Part shown: positions 27,997 through 36,504 of the stretch, piece after piece
Layout: each line of letters opens with the position of its first letter
Position numbering within the stretch: the stretch's first letter is position 1
Source: Chitinimonas prasina
GTDB taxonomy: Bacteria > Pseudomonadota > Gammaproteobacteria > Burkholderiales > Chitinimonadaceae
Direction of reading: 5' to 3'
NCBI RefSeq assembly: GCF_030160395.1
Contig: NZ_BSOG01000001.1
Coordinates: 710,117-774,116, forward strand
DNA: 64,000 nt
Program-made: the position numbers and the translations under genes
Notes under the pieces: generated by a model
What the model saw: only the letters and a program-made list of their open reading frames with translations
Databases searched by the model: none
Told to the model about the DNA's origin: nothing

Positions 27997-29784
27997 ATGA
28001 GTTTATTGCTCGACGCGCTGAAGAAAGCAGAGGCGGCCAAGCGCCGTAAACAAGAGGGGGCAAGCGCCAGCCACCTGCCAGCAACCACCTTGCCGGCCAG
28101 CGCCGAGAGCGGGGCCGAGACCGGTGCCGCCCCGGCGCCGGATCTGCCTGCGCCGGTAGAGGCCGTCACACCCGACTACCCCAGCCTCAGTCTGGAGGAT
28201 GTCGTCGAGGAAACCGCCACGGCCGAGCCCGAGGCACCGGCCGAACCGAAACTGGAGCCGGTATCGGAACCGGTATCGGAACCGGAACCGGCACCCACCG
28301 CCCCCTCGGTCAAGCCCGACCTGCCCGAACTTCGCTTTGAACTCCTGCCGCAGCCGCCCGCCGAGCCGCCTGCCGGGCCGCTCGACGCCTCACCTGCAGC
28401 GCACCCTGCCGGCCATTTGCTGGCACTGGATCCCGAGCACGCAGGCAACCAGGATGTAGCGCCGGACAAGCTGGTAGTCGCGGAAGCAGCCTCTGTCACG
28501 CAGCCAATGGCAGATCCTGCTACCGTCCCCGCAGCTACGCCAGCAAGCCCGCCGCCAACAGAACGCGCCAGACCGAGCGAACCCATACTGGCAGCCCCCG
28601 CACCGGCACCCGCCGCCCCGCTGATGCCCCCCACTGCGCGCAGCGAGGCCCCGCCCGCCCAGCTCTCGCCCGAAGCCGCACGGCAGTTGTTCGACAGCAA
28701 GCAGAAAACCCAGCGCAGCGGCCCTTCACCAGGCCTGCGGCTGGCCCTGATTGCCGGCGTGGGCGTACTGGGCCTGCTGGCAGCGGGTGGCTGGCTATGG
28801 TGGCAAACACGCGAGGTCGGCAGCTTCAACCCCGGCGCGGTCGTCCAGCCCGCACCGGCAGAACTGACAGACCCCGCCGCCACATCAGCAACAGGCGAGC
28901 CCAGCCCCCCTCCCGGCACCGATGCTGCGGCAGCCGAAGCTGCGGCAGCCGATGCTGCGGCAGCCAATGCCGGTGCAACCACCCAGACACCGACACCCGC
29001 CGCCCCCAGCAGCGGCCCTCAGTCGGTGCTGCCACCAAGCCCGATGCAGCCACTGCCCGTCGCATCAGCCAGCACCGGCCAAGCCACACCAGCCCAGGTC
29101 GCAGCCCAGCCCAGCTTGCCGGTCAGCCCCAAGCCTGGCGACCGTGCCCAAGTGGTCGAGCTGCCCGCCGGCCTCGCCGCACCCGATGTCCGCTTTGTCC
29201 GCGACAACCCGCCCCCCAGCATCGCCCGCAACGTGGCTCAGGGCTTCGAGGCCTTTCAGCAAGGCGATTACGGCCGCGCCGCCGAGCTGTACCGTGCCCA
29301 GTTACAGCAGGACAGCCGCAACCGCGATGCCCTGCTGGGCCTCGCCGCCGTGGCCGTCAAACGCAACCAGCTCGATGAGGCACGCAATCTGTATCGCCGC
29401 CTGCTGGCCAACGACCCCAAAGACGCCCTGGCCGCCACCGCCCTGCTGAGCCTCAGCACCGATGCTGACGCCGATGGCAACGAGGGCCGGCTCAAGGCCG
29501 CCGAAGCCAGCCAGCCCGGCCCTGAAACCGCCACCGCCGTGGCCGGCCTGCTGGCCCGGCAGGGCCGCTGGCGCGAGGCACAGGAGTATTACTTCAAGGC
29601 CCATGCCGCCGACCCGGCCGAACCCGACTACGCCTACAACCTGGCTGTCGCCCTGGATGCACTGGGCGAGGCTAGGCTGGCCAGCCAGTACTACGGCACC
29701 GCCCTGAAGCTGCGCGGCAGCAAGCCAGGCAGCTTCAACCCGGATGTGGTGCAGCAACGCCTGCAGACGCTGGGGGCGAACTAG
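27997..29784 (+). CDS. mshN: TPR-repeat inner-membrane protein, MshN-like
   Basis: A 595-residue protein starting MSLLLDALKKAEAAKRRKQE, an N-terminal motif shared by MshN and GspB-type proteins. A long low-complexity Pro/Ala/Glu region includes tandem SEP-type repeats, then a membrane helix near residue 248 (LALIAGVGVLGLLAAGGWLW), an Ala-rich stretch coded by a 15-nt tandem repeat around 28920-28970, and C-terminal TPR repeats (AFQQGDYGRAAELYRAQLQQ, NQLDEARNLYRRLLANDPKD). It probably scaffolds assembly components in the periplasm. It ends one nucleotide inside the next start codon. Confidence 0.82.
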   Translation: MSLLLDALKKAEAAKRRKQEGASASHLPATTLPASAESGAETGAAPAPDLPAPVEAVTPDYPSLSLEDVVEETATAEPEAPAEPKLEPVSEPVSEPEPAPTAPSVKPDLPELRFELLPQPPAEPPAGPLDASPAAHPAGHLLALDPEHAGNQDVAPDKLVVAEAASVTQPMADPATVPAATPASPPPTERARPSEPILAAPAPAPAAPLMPPTARSEAPPAQLSPEAARQLFDSKQKTQRSGPSPGLRLALIAGVGVLGLLAAGGWLWWQTREVGSFNPGAVVQPAPAELTDPAATSATGEPSPPPGTDAAAAEAAAADAAAANAGATTQTPTPAAPSSGPQSVLPPSPMQPLPVASASTGQATPAQVAAQPSLPVSPKPGDRAQVVELPAGLAAPDVRFVRDNPPPSIARNVAQGFEAFQQGDYGRAAELYRAQLQQDSRNRDALLGLAAVAVKRNQLDEARNLYRRLLANDPKDALAATALLSLSTDADADGNEGRLKAAEASQPGPETATAVAGLLARQGRWREAQEYYFKAHAADPAEPDYAYNLAVALDALGEARLASQYYGTALKLRGSKPGSFNPDVVQQRLQTLGAN

Positions 29785-31478
29785 TGGCCGAGATGCGCAA
29801 GAAACTGCCGCTGGGAGAGCTGCTGGTTCACAAGGGTGTGATCAGCCCCGACCAGCTGCGCATCGCCCTCACCGAACAGAAAAAGACCGGCACCCCACTG
29901 GGCAAGGAACTGGTCAGACTGGGTTTCGTCTCCGACGCCACCCTGCGCGAAGCCCTGTCCGAGAACCTGGGCCAGGACTCAGTCGACCTCGCCACCATCA
30001 TCCCGACGGCCAGCGCCATCAGCCTGATACCCAAGGACGTGGCCAAGCGCAACCTGATGCTGCCCATGTCGCTGGACCCAGAGACGCGCAAGCTGACCGT
30101 GGCCATGGCCAACCCCAACAACCTGGTGGCACAGGATCAGGTGCGGGCACTGCTACGCAATGCTTACGAGATCGAAGCCATGCTGGCGGCGGAAGCCGAC
30201 ATCATCCGCGCCATCGATCAGTACTACGGCTTCGAGCTGTCCATAGACGGCATCCTGCACGAAATCGAAACCGGCCAGATCGACTACGCCAGCCTGTCCA
30301 ACGCCGATGCCGAATACAGCCAGCCGGTAGTGCGACTGATCGACGCCCTGCTGGCCGACGCCGTCCACCAGGGCGCCTCCGACGTACACTTTGAGCCCGA
30401 GCCACAATTCGTCCGTATCCGCTACCGCATCGACGGCGTACTGCGGCAGATACGCTCGCTGCACAAGACCTACTGGCCAGCCATGGTGGTCCGGCTTAAG
30501 GTCATGAGCCATATGAACATCGCCGAGACCCGTGCACCGCAGGACGGCCGCATCTCGCTGACCATCTCCGGCCGCCAGCTGGATTTCCGGGTCGCCGCCC
30601 AGCCCACCGTCTATGGCGAGAACGTGGTGCTGCGCATACTGGACAAACAGAAAGGCCTGGTACCGCTGGATCAGCTGGGCCTGCCCGAGGACAACCTCAA
30701 CCTGCTCAAGCTGATGATTGCCCGGCCCGAGGGCATCATCCTGGTCACCGGCCCCACTGGCTCCGGCAAGACCACCACGCTGTACTCCATCCTCAGCCAT
30801 ATCAACGAGGAAGGCGTCAACATCATGACCCTGGAAGACCCGGTGGAATACCCGCTGCCCATGATCCGGCAGACCAGCGTCACCGACAAGATAGACTTCG
30901 CCTCCGGCATCCGCTCCATGATGCGGCAGGATCCGGACATCATCCTGGTCGGCGAAATCCGCGACCGGGACACCGCCGAGATGGGTCTGCGCGCCGCCAT
31001 GACCGGCCACCAGGTGTATTCCACCCTGCACAGCAACTCCGCCATCGGTGCCATTCCCCGGCTGCTGGATATCGGCGTACAGCCCGACATCATGGCCGGC
31101 AACATTATCGGCATCGTGGCCCAGCGGCTGGTGCGCAAGCTCTGCCTGCGCTGCCGCAGCCCCTATGAGCCCGATGCCTTCGAGCGGATGATACTGGGGC
31201 TGGACAGCAGCGCTCCGCTCACCCTGTACCGCGCCCAGGGCTGCGAGCACTGCAACAACCAGGGCTACAAAGGCCGCATCTCGGTGCTGGAAATCCTCAA
31301 GCTCGATGCCGAGCTGGACGAGATGATCGCCCGTCGCGCCACCGCCCGCGAACTGCGCCTGGCCGCACTGGCCAAGGGGTTCCGGCCGCTGGCAGATGAC
31401 GCTATCCGGCGGGTGGCCGAGGGGGTGACCTCGCTGGACGAGATCTCCCGCGTGGTCGACCTCACGGACCGCATCTGA
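29784..31478 (+). CDS. mshE: Pilus assembly ATPase, MshE/GspE/PilB family
   Basis: A 564-residue hexameric motor ATPase. It starts at a GTG preceded by GGGGG seven nt upstream; an ATG 9 nt later is an alternative. The N-terminal MshEN-like region (about 1-150) has repeats LPLGELLVHKGVISPDQLRI and TPLGKELVRLGFVSDATLRE. The ATPase core has Walker A GPTGSGKTTT (about residue 322), Walker B-type IILVGEIRDRDTAEMGLRAA, and a four-cysteine metal site CLRCRS / CEHCNN. It powers pilus extension. In many MshEN domains an Arg precedes LG for cyclic-di-GMP contact; here it is Pro. Confidence 0.92.
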   Translation: MAEMRKKLPLGELLVHKGVISPDQLRIALTEQKKTGTPLGKELVRLGFVSDATLREALSENLGQDSVDLATIIPTASAISLIPKDVAKRNLMLPMSLDPETRKLTVAMANPNNLVAQDQVRALLRNAYEIEAMLAAEADIIRAIDQYYGFELSIDGILHEIETGQIDYASLSNADAEYSQPVVRLIDALLADAVHQGASDVHFEPEPQFVRIRYRIDGVLRQIRSLHKTYWPAMVVRLKVMSHMNIAETRAPQDGRISLTISGRQLDFRVAAQPTVYGENVVLRILDKQKGLVPLDQLGLPEDNLNLLKLMIARPEGIILVTGPTGSGKTTTLYSILSHINEEGVNIMTLEDPVEYPLPMIRQTSVTDKIDFASGIRSMMRQDPDIILVGEIRDRDTAEMGLRAAMTGHQVYSTLHSNSAIGAIPRLLDIGVQPDIMAGNIIGIVAQRLVRKLCLRCRSPYEPDAFERMILGLDSSAPLTLYRAQGCEHCNNQGYKGRISVLEILKLDAELDEMIARRATARELRLAALAKGFRPLADDAIRRVAEGVTSLDEISRVVDLTDRI

Positions 31479-31488
31479 GAGGCCCGCC

Positions 31489-32691
31489 GTGCTCTTCAAG
31501 TATCGCGCCATCGACCAGGAAGGACTCACCGTCCGCGGCAAGCTGGAGGCCAGCAATGTGGTCGACCTCGAGGCCCGGCTGGTCAAGCTGGGCCTGTTCC
31601 TCATCCAGGAGCAGGCACTGTCCGACAGCCCCAGCCTGTTCACCAGCAAAAAGGTCGGGCGCAAGGAGCTGATCACCTTCTGCTTCCATATGGAGCAGAT
31701 GACACGTGCCGGCGTGCCCCTGCTTGAAGGCCTGACCGACCTGCGCGACACCCTGGAGCATCCCCGTTTTCGCGACGTGATCGCCAACATCATCGAAGAC
31801 ATCGAGGGCGGCCTGCAGATGTCGCAGGCCATGGCCAATCACCCGGCCGTCTTTGCCCCCGTCTTCGTCAACCTGATACAGGCCGGCGAAGCCACCGGCA
31901 GGCTGCCCGACGTACTGAAAAACCTGGTGGACACCATCAAGTGGCAGGACGAACTGGCCGCCCAGACCAAGAAACTGCTGATGTACCCCCTGTTTGTCGG
32001 CAGCGTGGTCGGTGGCGTGGTGATCTTCCTGATGACCTGGCTGGTGCCGCAGTTGGTCAAGTTCATCCAGAGCATGCAGCAGGAGCTGCCCTGGAACACC
32101 CGGCTGCTGATCGCCATCTCCGACTTCATGGTGCACCAGTGGTGGGTGATCGTGCTGGCCATAGTGGGCACGGTGGCCGCCTGGGCCCTGTGGAAGGTCA
32201 GCGACCCGCGCTACCAGTTCAAGGTCGACAAGCTCAAGCTCAAGCTGCCCTTTATCGGCGCCGTGCTGGAGAAAATCATGCTGGCCCGCTTTGCCAACTA
32301 CTTCGCCCTGATGTACGACGCCGGCATTGCCATCCTCGACAGCCTCAAGATCCTGGAGGGCGTCGTTGGCAACAAGGTCGTCGAACAAGGCCTCAAGGAT
32401 GTGCGTGCCCAGATAGGCGAAGGCCAGGGCGTGGCCGCCAGCTTCGAGCGGGTAAGGCTCTTCCCGCCGCTGGTCATACGCATGCTGCGGGTGGGCGAAA
32501 GCACGGGCGCGCTGGATAAATCGCTGCAAAACGTCAGCTACTTCTACAACCGCGACGTCAAGGAATCGATAGAGAAGGTGCAAGCCCTGATCGAACCCGC
32601 CATGACCGTGCTGCTGGGCTTTATCCTGGGCTCGGTCATGCTGTCCGTACTCGGCCCCATATACGACCTGCTGACCAAGATCAAAACCTGA
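31489..32691 (+). CDS. mshG: Pilus assembly inner-membrane platform protein, MshG/GspF/PilC family
   Basis: A 400-residue protein with two T2SSF domains (MEQMTRAGVPLLEGLTDLRD and LARFANYFALMYDAGIAILD) and three membrane helices (LLMYPLFVGSVVGGVVIFLM, WVIVLAIVGTVAAWALW, VLLGFILGSVMLSVLGPIYD). It is the rotor/platform on which the MshE ATPase acts. It is 10 bp after mshE, and its stop codon overlaps the next start by one nucleotide. Confidence 0.93.
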   Translation: MLFKYRAIDQEGLTVRGKLEASNVVDLEARLVKLGLFLIQEQALSDSPSLFTSKKVGRKELITFCFHMEQMTRAGVPLLEGLTDLRDTLEHPRFRDVIANIIEDIEGGLQMSQAMANHPAVFAPVFVNLIQAGEATGRLPDVLKNLVDTIKWQDELAAQTKKLLMYPLFVGSVVGGVVIFLMTWLVPQLVKFIQSMQQELPWNTRLLIAISDFMVHQWWVIVLAIVGTVAAWALWKVSDPRYQFKVDKLKLKLPFIGAVLEKIMLARFANYFALMYDAGIAILDSLKILEGVVGNKVVEQGLKDVRAQIGEGQGVAASFERVRLFPPLVIRMLRVGESTGALDKSLQNVSYFYNRDVKESIEKVQALIEPAMTVLLGFILGSVMLSVLGPIYDLLTKIKT

Positions 32692-34319
32692 TGGCCATCA
32701 CGCGCTATTACCTTTTCGTCACCGACACCGGCCTCACGCTGTGGCAAGGCGATGCCGCCCAGCTGGCCGAAGCCGTCCGTTTCGAAGCCCATCCCGGCGG
32801 CGTAGCCGAGTTCGAGTTGCTGGTCGCCAGCCAGCCCAAGGCGCAATGGCATGTAGTGCTCGACCTGCAGGAAGAAGACTACCGGATCGAGACCGTACCC
32901 CACGTCAACGCGCGGGACCGCGCCATGGTCATGCGCCGCCGGCTGGACCAGCTCTACCGGGAATCGCACTACCGCAGCGCCACCCTGCAAGGCCGCGAGC
33001 CCGACGGCCGGCGCGACGACAGAGTGCTGTTCGCCGCCCTGACCAACCGCCTGCCGCTGGACATGTGGCTGCAGCCCCTGGTCAAGCGCGACGCCCAGCT
33101 GGTCGGCGTCTACTCCATCGCCCTCCTCTCCGCCCGCCACCTGCGCAAGGTAACGCACATTCCCCCACGCGCCCTGGTGGTCAGCCGCCAGACAGGTAGC
33201 GGCCTGCGCCAAAGCTACCTGGCCGAGGGCGGGCTGCGTTTCTCCCGCCTCACCGTGCTGGAAGGCGACGACCACGAAGCCCTGGCCAGCCAGCTGGCTG
33301 CCGAAGCCGCCCGCGCCCGCCAGTTCTTGGCTAGCCTGCGGGCCGTAGACCGTACCGAAGCCCTGCAGGTGGTCATGCTGTGCAGCACCACCGAGCAAGC
33401 CGCCCTGCGCGCCGCCTGCCCCGATACCGAACTGCTGCACTATCACTTCATGCCGGTCCACCAGGTCGCCCACGCCCTGGGCATCTCTGTCGCACCCGAG
33501 CAGGCCACGGCCGAACCCTTCTGGCTACGCTTCGTCGCCAGCAAACACCCCGGCAACCAGTACGCCACGGCAGATCAGCGCAAACCCCATACCGCCTGGC
33601 AAATAGGCCGCGCCCTGCGCTACCTGTCCGTCGCCATCCTGCTGGGCACGCTGGCAGCCGGCGCCGTGCTCACCCGCCAGACCAGCGCGCTGGAGCGGCA
33701 AAGCCAGATCAACGAACAGCGGCGGCAGGCAGCCGAACGCCTGTTCGCCGCCAATGTGCCCAACCTCAAGCCAGGCGAGCTTACCCCCAGCGGTATGAAA
33801 AACGCCGTCAACGCCTATCGCACGCTGGTAGAGCAATGGCCCGCCCTGGAAGGCGCCATGCGCGACGTCGCCACCGTCATGGCCCGCTTCCCCATGGCCG
33901 AGCTGGACGAAATGGGCTGGCTGGTCGGCAGCAACCCGGCCGAACTACCCCTGGGCTTTGCCACACCCGGCCAGACACCCGCCGCCGTGCAAGCCGCCGA
34001 CCCCAACGCTGTCGACGCCAACGGCATGCCGCTCGCCCCACCACCCGGCAAGCGCTATGTCATCGTCGCCATCAAAGCCAGGCTGCTGGGCTACGAAGAT
34101 CGCTACCGCGAGGCCCTGGCCCTGGTAGACCAGATCGCGGCTGCCTTCGTCTTGCGCCCCGACGTAGTCGTCGAAAAAATCACCCTGCCCATCGATATCC
34201 GCCCCGAAGCCAGTATCAAGCTGGGGGGCGACAGCGCCGAGCAAACGCTGGGGGCCCCCTTCAGCCTCAAGTTTGTCATCCCGCTTACCCCGCCCACGCC
34301 TGCCGAGGCTACATCATGA
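32691..34319 (+). CDS. MshI/GspL-like bitopic assembly protein
   Basis: A 542-residue protein with a cytoplasmic domain of about 300 residues (starting MAITRYYLFVTDTGLTLWQG), one membrane helix near 308-328 (LRYLSVAILLGTLAAGAVLT), a short coiled segment, and a periplasmic region of about 200 residues. This layout matches PilM-PilN or GspL, as in MshI of MSHA systems: an actin-like cytoplasmic part linked to a periplasmic ferredoxin-like part. Sequence motifs alone do not prove the actin-like fold. The next gene starts inside its stop codon (ATGA). Confidence 0.6.
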   Translation: MAITRYYLFVTDTGLTLWQGDAAQLAEAVRFEAHPGGVAEFELLVASQPKAQWHVVLDLQEEDYRIETVPHVNARDRAMVMRRRLDQLYRESHYRSATLQGREPDGRRDDRVLFAALTNRLPLDMWLQPLVKRDAQLVGVYSIALLSARHLRKVTHIPPRALVVSRQTGSGLRQSYLAEGGLRFSRLTVLEGDDHEALASQLAAEAARARQFLASLRAVDRTEALQVVMLCSTTEQAALRAACPDTELLHYHFMPVHQVAHALGISVAPEQATAEPFWLRFVASKHPGNQYATADQRKPHTAWQIGRALRYLSVAILLGTLAAGAVLTRQTSALERQSQINEQRRQAAERLFAANVPNLKPGELTPSGMKNAVNAYRTLVEQWPALEGAMRDVATVMARFPMAELDEMGWLVGSNPAELPLGFATPGQTPAAVQAADPNAVDANGMPLAPPPGKRYVIVAIKARLLGYEDRYREALALVDQIAAAFVLRPDVVVEKITLPIDIRPEASIKLGGDSAEQTLGAPFSLKFVIPLTPPTPAEATS

Positions 34320-34930
34320 GCTGGCAGACCCGAGACCTGCGCCGCATCCGCCTGCCGCTGATCTACACCGGCCTGTCACTGGCCTTCTGTGGCCTGGTGG
34401 TGGGCGGCGCCTGGTTGCTGCGGCAGGCCGCCCAGCAACAGCAGATGCAAAGCGAAGCCATTGCCGTCGAGTCCGAAACCCGCGCCGCTGCCGCAGTGGC
34501 AGACAGCCAGGACATTGCCACCTACCGGGCCGCCTACACCAGCCTGCAGCAACGCGCCGTCATCAGCCCGGAGCAGCGCCTGCCCTGGGTCGAGTACTAC
34601 ACCGCCCTGAGCCGTGCCGGCAACCCCGCCGACCTGAGCCTGCAAATCGAACCACGGCGCCCGCTGGAAGACCCACCCGACACCGCTATGCTGGAAAACC
34701 TGCAGTTCTACGCCAGCAAGCTCACCCTCGATACCAAGCTGCTGCACGAGGTCGATGCCCTGCGCATGCTGGACAGGCTGCGCACCGTGCAAGGCGCCGC
34801 CATCGTCCGCCAATGCGCGCTCAAGCGCAGCGACGGCACCGGCTCCGCCCGCCCCTTCCTGCTGCTCATGACCTGCGAAGGCGACATCATCACCCTGGAC
34901 ACGCCCCCTGCAGAGGCCATCCCGCAATGA
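34316..34930 (+). CDS. MshJ/PilO/GspM-like bitopic assembly protein
   Basis: A 204-residue protein starting MSWQTRDLRRIRLPLIYTGL with one membrane helix (about 15-37), a short Gln/Glu-rich coiled stretch (AAQQQQMQSEAIAVESETRA) and a periplasmic domain. Topology, size and position after the MshI-like gene fit MshJ/PilO/GspM, which pairs with the PilN/GspL type protein. It overlaps its neighbours on both sides by ATGA, so all three last genes are translationally coupled. Confidence 0.55.
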   Translation: MSWQTRDLRRIRLPLIYTGLSLAFCGLVVGGAWLLRQAAQQQQMQSEAIAVESETRAAAAVADSQDIATYRAAYTSLQQRAVISPEQRLPWVEYYTALSRAGNPADLSLQIEPRRPLEDPPDTAMLENLQFYASKLTLDTKLLHEVDALRMLDRLRTVQGAAIVRQCALKRSDGTGSARPFLLLMTCEGDIITLDTPPAEAIPQ

Positions 34931-35442
34931 AACTGCCCGCCACCCTCCTCGCCCTCTGCACCTGCCTGCCGCCCGCCCATGCTGCCCAGCCCGGTGAAGG
35001 CCTGGGCCGCCTGTTCTTCAGCCCCGCTGAACGCATGGAGCTAGACCGCATCCGGGTCGGCATACAGGACAGCGCCGACGCCTCCCGCACCGTCAGGCTG
35101 GACGGCATCGTCCAGCAGAACAACCAGCCCCCCGTCCTCTGGATCAACGGCACCCGCTACCAGGGCCGCGACATCGCCGGTGCCAGCATCGCCAACCGCA
35201 ACCTCAGCGCCAGCACCCTGGTGGTCAGCATGCCCCCGCCCCAGGCCCGCGACATGGTCTTGAAGGTGGGCCAGACACTGGACCCCGCCGGCGGCAACCT
35301 GCGCGAGGTCTACCAACGCCCCCCGCAAGAGCTCAACCAACTACTGCAGCTGCTATCCCGCCGCAGCGGCACAAATCAACCCCAAGCCACTGAAGCAAAA
35401 GACAAAAAACCCGCAAAACCCGGCCAGATCAAGCAGCCCTGA
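34927..35442 (+). CDS. MshK/PilP/GspC-like periplasmic protein
   Basis: A 171-residue protein with a signal peptide (MKLPATLLALCTCLPPAHAA) and a domain with the pattern VRLDGIVQQNNQPPVLWING ... MVLKVGQTL, which resembles the small homology-region domain of MshK, PilP and GspC that contacts the secretin. The C-terminal tail is Lys-rich. It ends the assembly operon; no terminator hairpin is obvious before the tRNA promoter at 35476. Confidence 0.55.
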   Translation: MKLPATLLALCTCLPPAHAAQPGEGLGRLFFSPAERMELDRIRVGIQDSADASRTVRLDGIVQQNNQPPVLWINGTRYQGRDIAGASIANRNLSASTLVVSMPPPQARDMVLKVGQTLDPAGGNLREVYQRPPQELNQLLQLLSRRSGTNQPQATEAKDKKPAKPGQIKQP

Positions 35443-35475
35443 GTGCCGCCCCATAAAAACTTTGCACACAGACGC

Positions 35476-35504
35476 TTGACGCCCTGTCGGCTTTCCTGTT
35501 TAAT
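35476..35504 (+). promoter_or_regulatory. Sigma-70 type promoter of tRNA-Phe
   Basis: TTGACG (35476-35481) and TTTAAT (35499-35504) are separated by exactly 17 nt. The tRNA 5' end at 35521 lies 16 nt after the -10 box, leaving a leader of only about 10 nt. Confidence 0.75.
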
Positions 35505-35520
35505 GCGGCCTCTCAACGCA

Positions 35521-35596
35521 GGCCAGTTAGCTCAGTTGGTAGAGCAGCGGATTGAAAATCCGCGTGTCCGTGGTTCGATTCCGCGACTGGCCACCA
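35521..35596 (+). tRNA. tRNA-Phe (GAA)
   Basis: A 76-nt cloverleaf. The acceptor arms GGCCAGT and ACTGGCC pair fully, the anticodon loop reads TTGAAAA with GAA at 35554-35556, the T loop is TTCGATT, and CCA is encoded. The anticodon decodes UUC and UUU. Confidence 0.97.
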
Positions 35597-35606
35597 AATA
35601 CCCCAG

Positions 35607-35633
35607 ACGGCCTTCAACACTGAAGGCCGTTTG
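35607..35633 (+). terminator. Terminator after tRNA-Phe
   Basis: A 10-bp stem ACGGCCTTCA / TGAAGGCCGT (35607-35616 with 35621-35630) followed by a short T-rich stretch. It is moderately strong and may only partly separate the two tRNA genes. Confidence 0.6.
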
Positions 35634-35685
35634 TCCTCCAAGGCTTGATACGCACCGCCCGGTGCCAATCACATCCAGATTGGAA

Positions 35686-35760
<75 letters not shown>

Positions 35761-35771
35761 GCAGTAAACAC

Positions 35772-35799
35772 AAAGCCCGGTACGCAAGTACCGGGCTTT
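35772..35799 (+). terminator. Terminator after tRNA-Thr
   Basis: A perfect 12-bp stem AAAGCCCGGTAC / GTACCGGGCTTT with a GCAA loop, followed by ATTGTTT. It ends the tRNA transcript. Confidence 0.85.
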
Positions 35800-35905
35800 A
35801 TTGTTTCTGCCTACAAGGCCCAACACCGAAAACTGGTCACACAGCTCGGCCAGCACCTCGCCTTAGCCCCACAGAACGCCTTACCAGGATGCATGGGTGC
35901 TGGGC

Positions 35906-36289
35906 TTACGTATTGGTGTCAAACAACATAATTTTCGGCACTCGCATTTTTACTCTGCGTGGAACTACCGGCAGCATACAGACGGTCTCAACGAGCACGA
36001 TGTCGTTTCCCAACTGCACCACCGCCACACCATCATTGCTCAAAGACTGGACACTCCCCACGAGGCAAACACACCCCTCCTCCTCAAATATCGACTCACC
36101 AACCGTGGCCTCGGCAATTTCAGCGCCCCAGGTCAAAACACCGGACACCTCCATTTCAACGTCGTAAGATGCACCCTCAACCGGAGCCGTACCAATCCAA
36201 TATGCAGATGCTCCGCCGAAAGATGAATCAAAGGCAACAACGGTCGCATTCGCCCGCCTTTCTTTGACACTGCCAACTTTAACCCTCAT
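35906..36289 (-). CDS. Hypothetical protein, lower-GC orphan downstream of the tRNAs
   Basis: A 127-residue protein starting MRVKVGSVKERRANATVVAF with AGGG seven nt before the ATG. It is Val/Glu/Gly-rich, acidic, has no signal peptide or membrane helix, and looks like a small all-beta protein (VEGASYDVEMEVSGVLTWGA). I recognise no family. Its codon use is visibly less GC-rich than the housekeeping genes, and it lies between the tRNA genes and a cluster of palindromic repeats, a setting typical of acquired genes. Confidence 0.55.
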   Translation of the reverse strand: MRVKVGSVKERRANATVVAFDSSFGGASAYWIGTAPVEGASYDVEMEVSGVLTWGAEIAEATVGESIFEEEGCVCLVGSVQSLSNDGVAVVQLGNDIVLVETVCMLPVVPRRVKMRVPKIMLFDTNT

Positions 36290-36350
36290 CGAATGCCCTT
36301 AATCTATTTTCAAAACCACCTTATCAACACCATGAAATGGCCACTAGCGT

Positions 36351-36382
36351 GTAGGGCGCAATAAGCAAAGCGCATTGCGCCG
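36351..36382 (+). repeat. GTAG-type REP palindrome, copy 1
   Basis: Begins GTAG, followed by arms GGCGCAAT and ATTGCGCC around an 11-nt centre AAGCAAAGCGC. It is identical to the copies at 54631, 56210 and 57256 over this span. It is joined 17 nt later to a half copy of the long foldback repeat. Confidence 0.85.
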
Positions 36383-36399
36383 TATGTAATAATCTGCCA

Positions 36400-36478
36400 C
36401 TTAGCGCCGCCAACAAAGGCCAGCGTGGCGGTTTTGGCTAGCGCGCAGTGTGCAACAAGCAAAGTGCATTCCGGCGTA
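36400..36478. repeat. Half foldback repeat joined to a degenerate REP
   Basis: 36400-36449 matches the left arm of family L (CTTAGCGCCGCCAACAAAG, compare 36975 and 55244). The right half is missing and is replaced by a decayed REP (TGCAACAAGCAAAGTGCATT at about 36450-36469) without intact arms. Confidence 0.55.
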
Positions 36479-36504
36479 CGCCCTCTCTTGCACTTAGACC
36501 ATTT

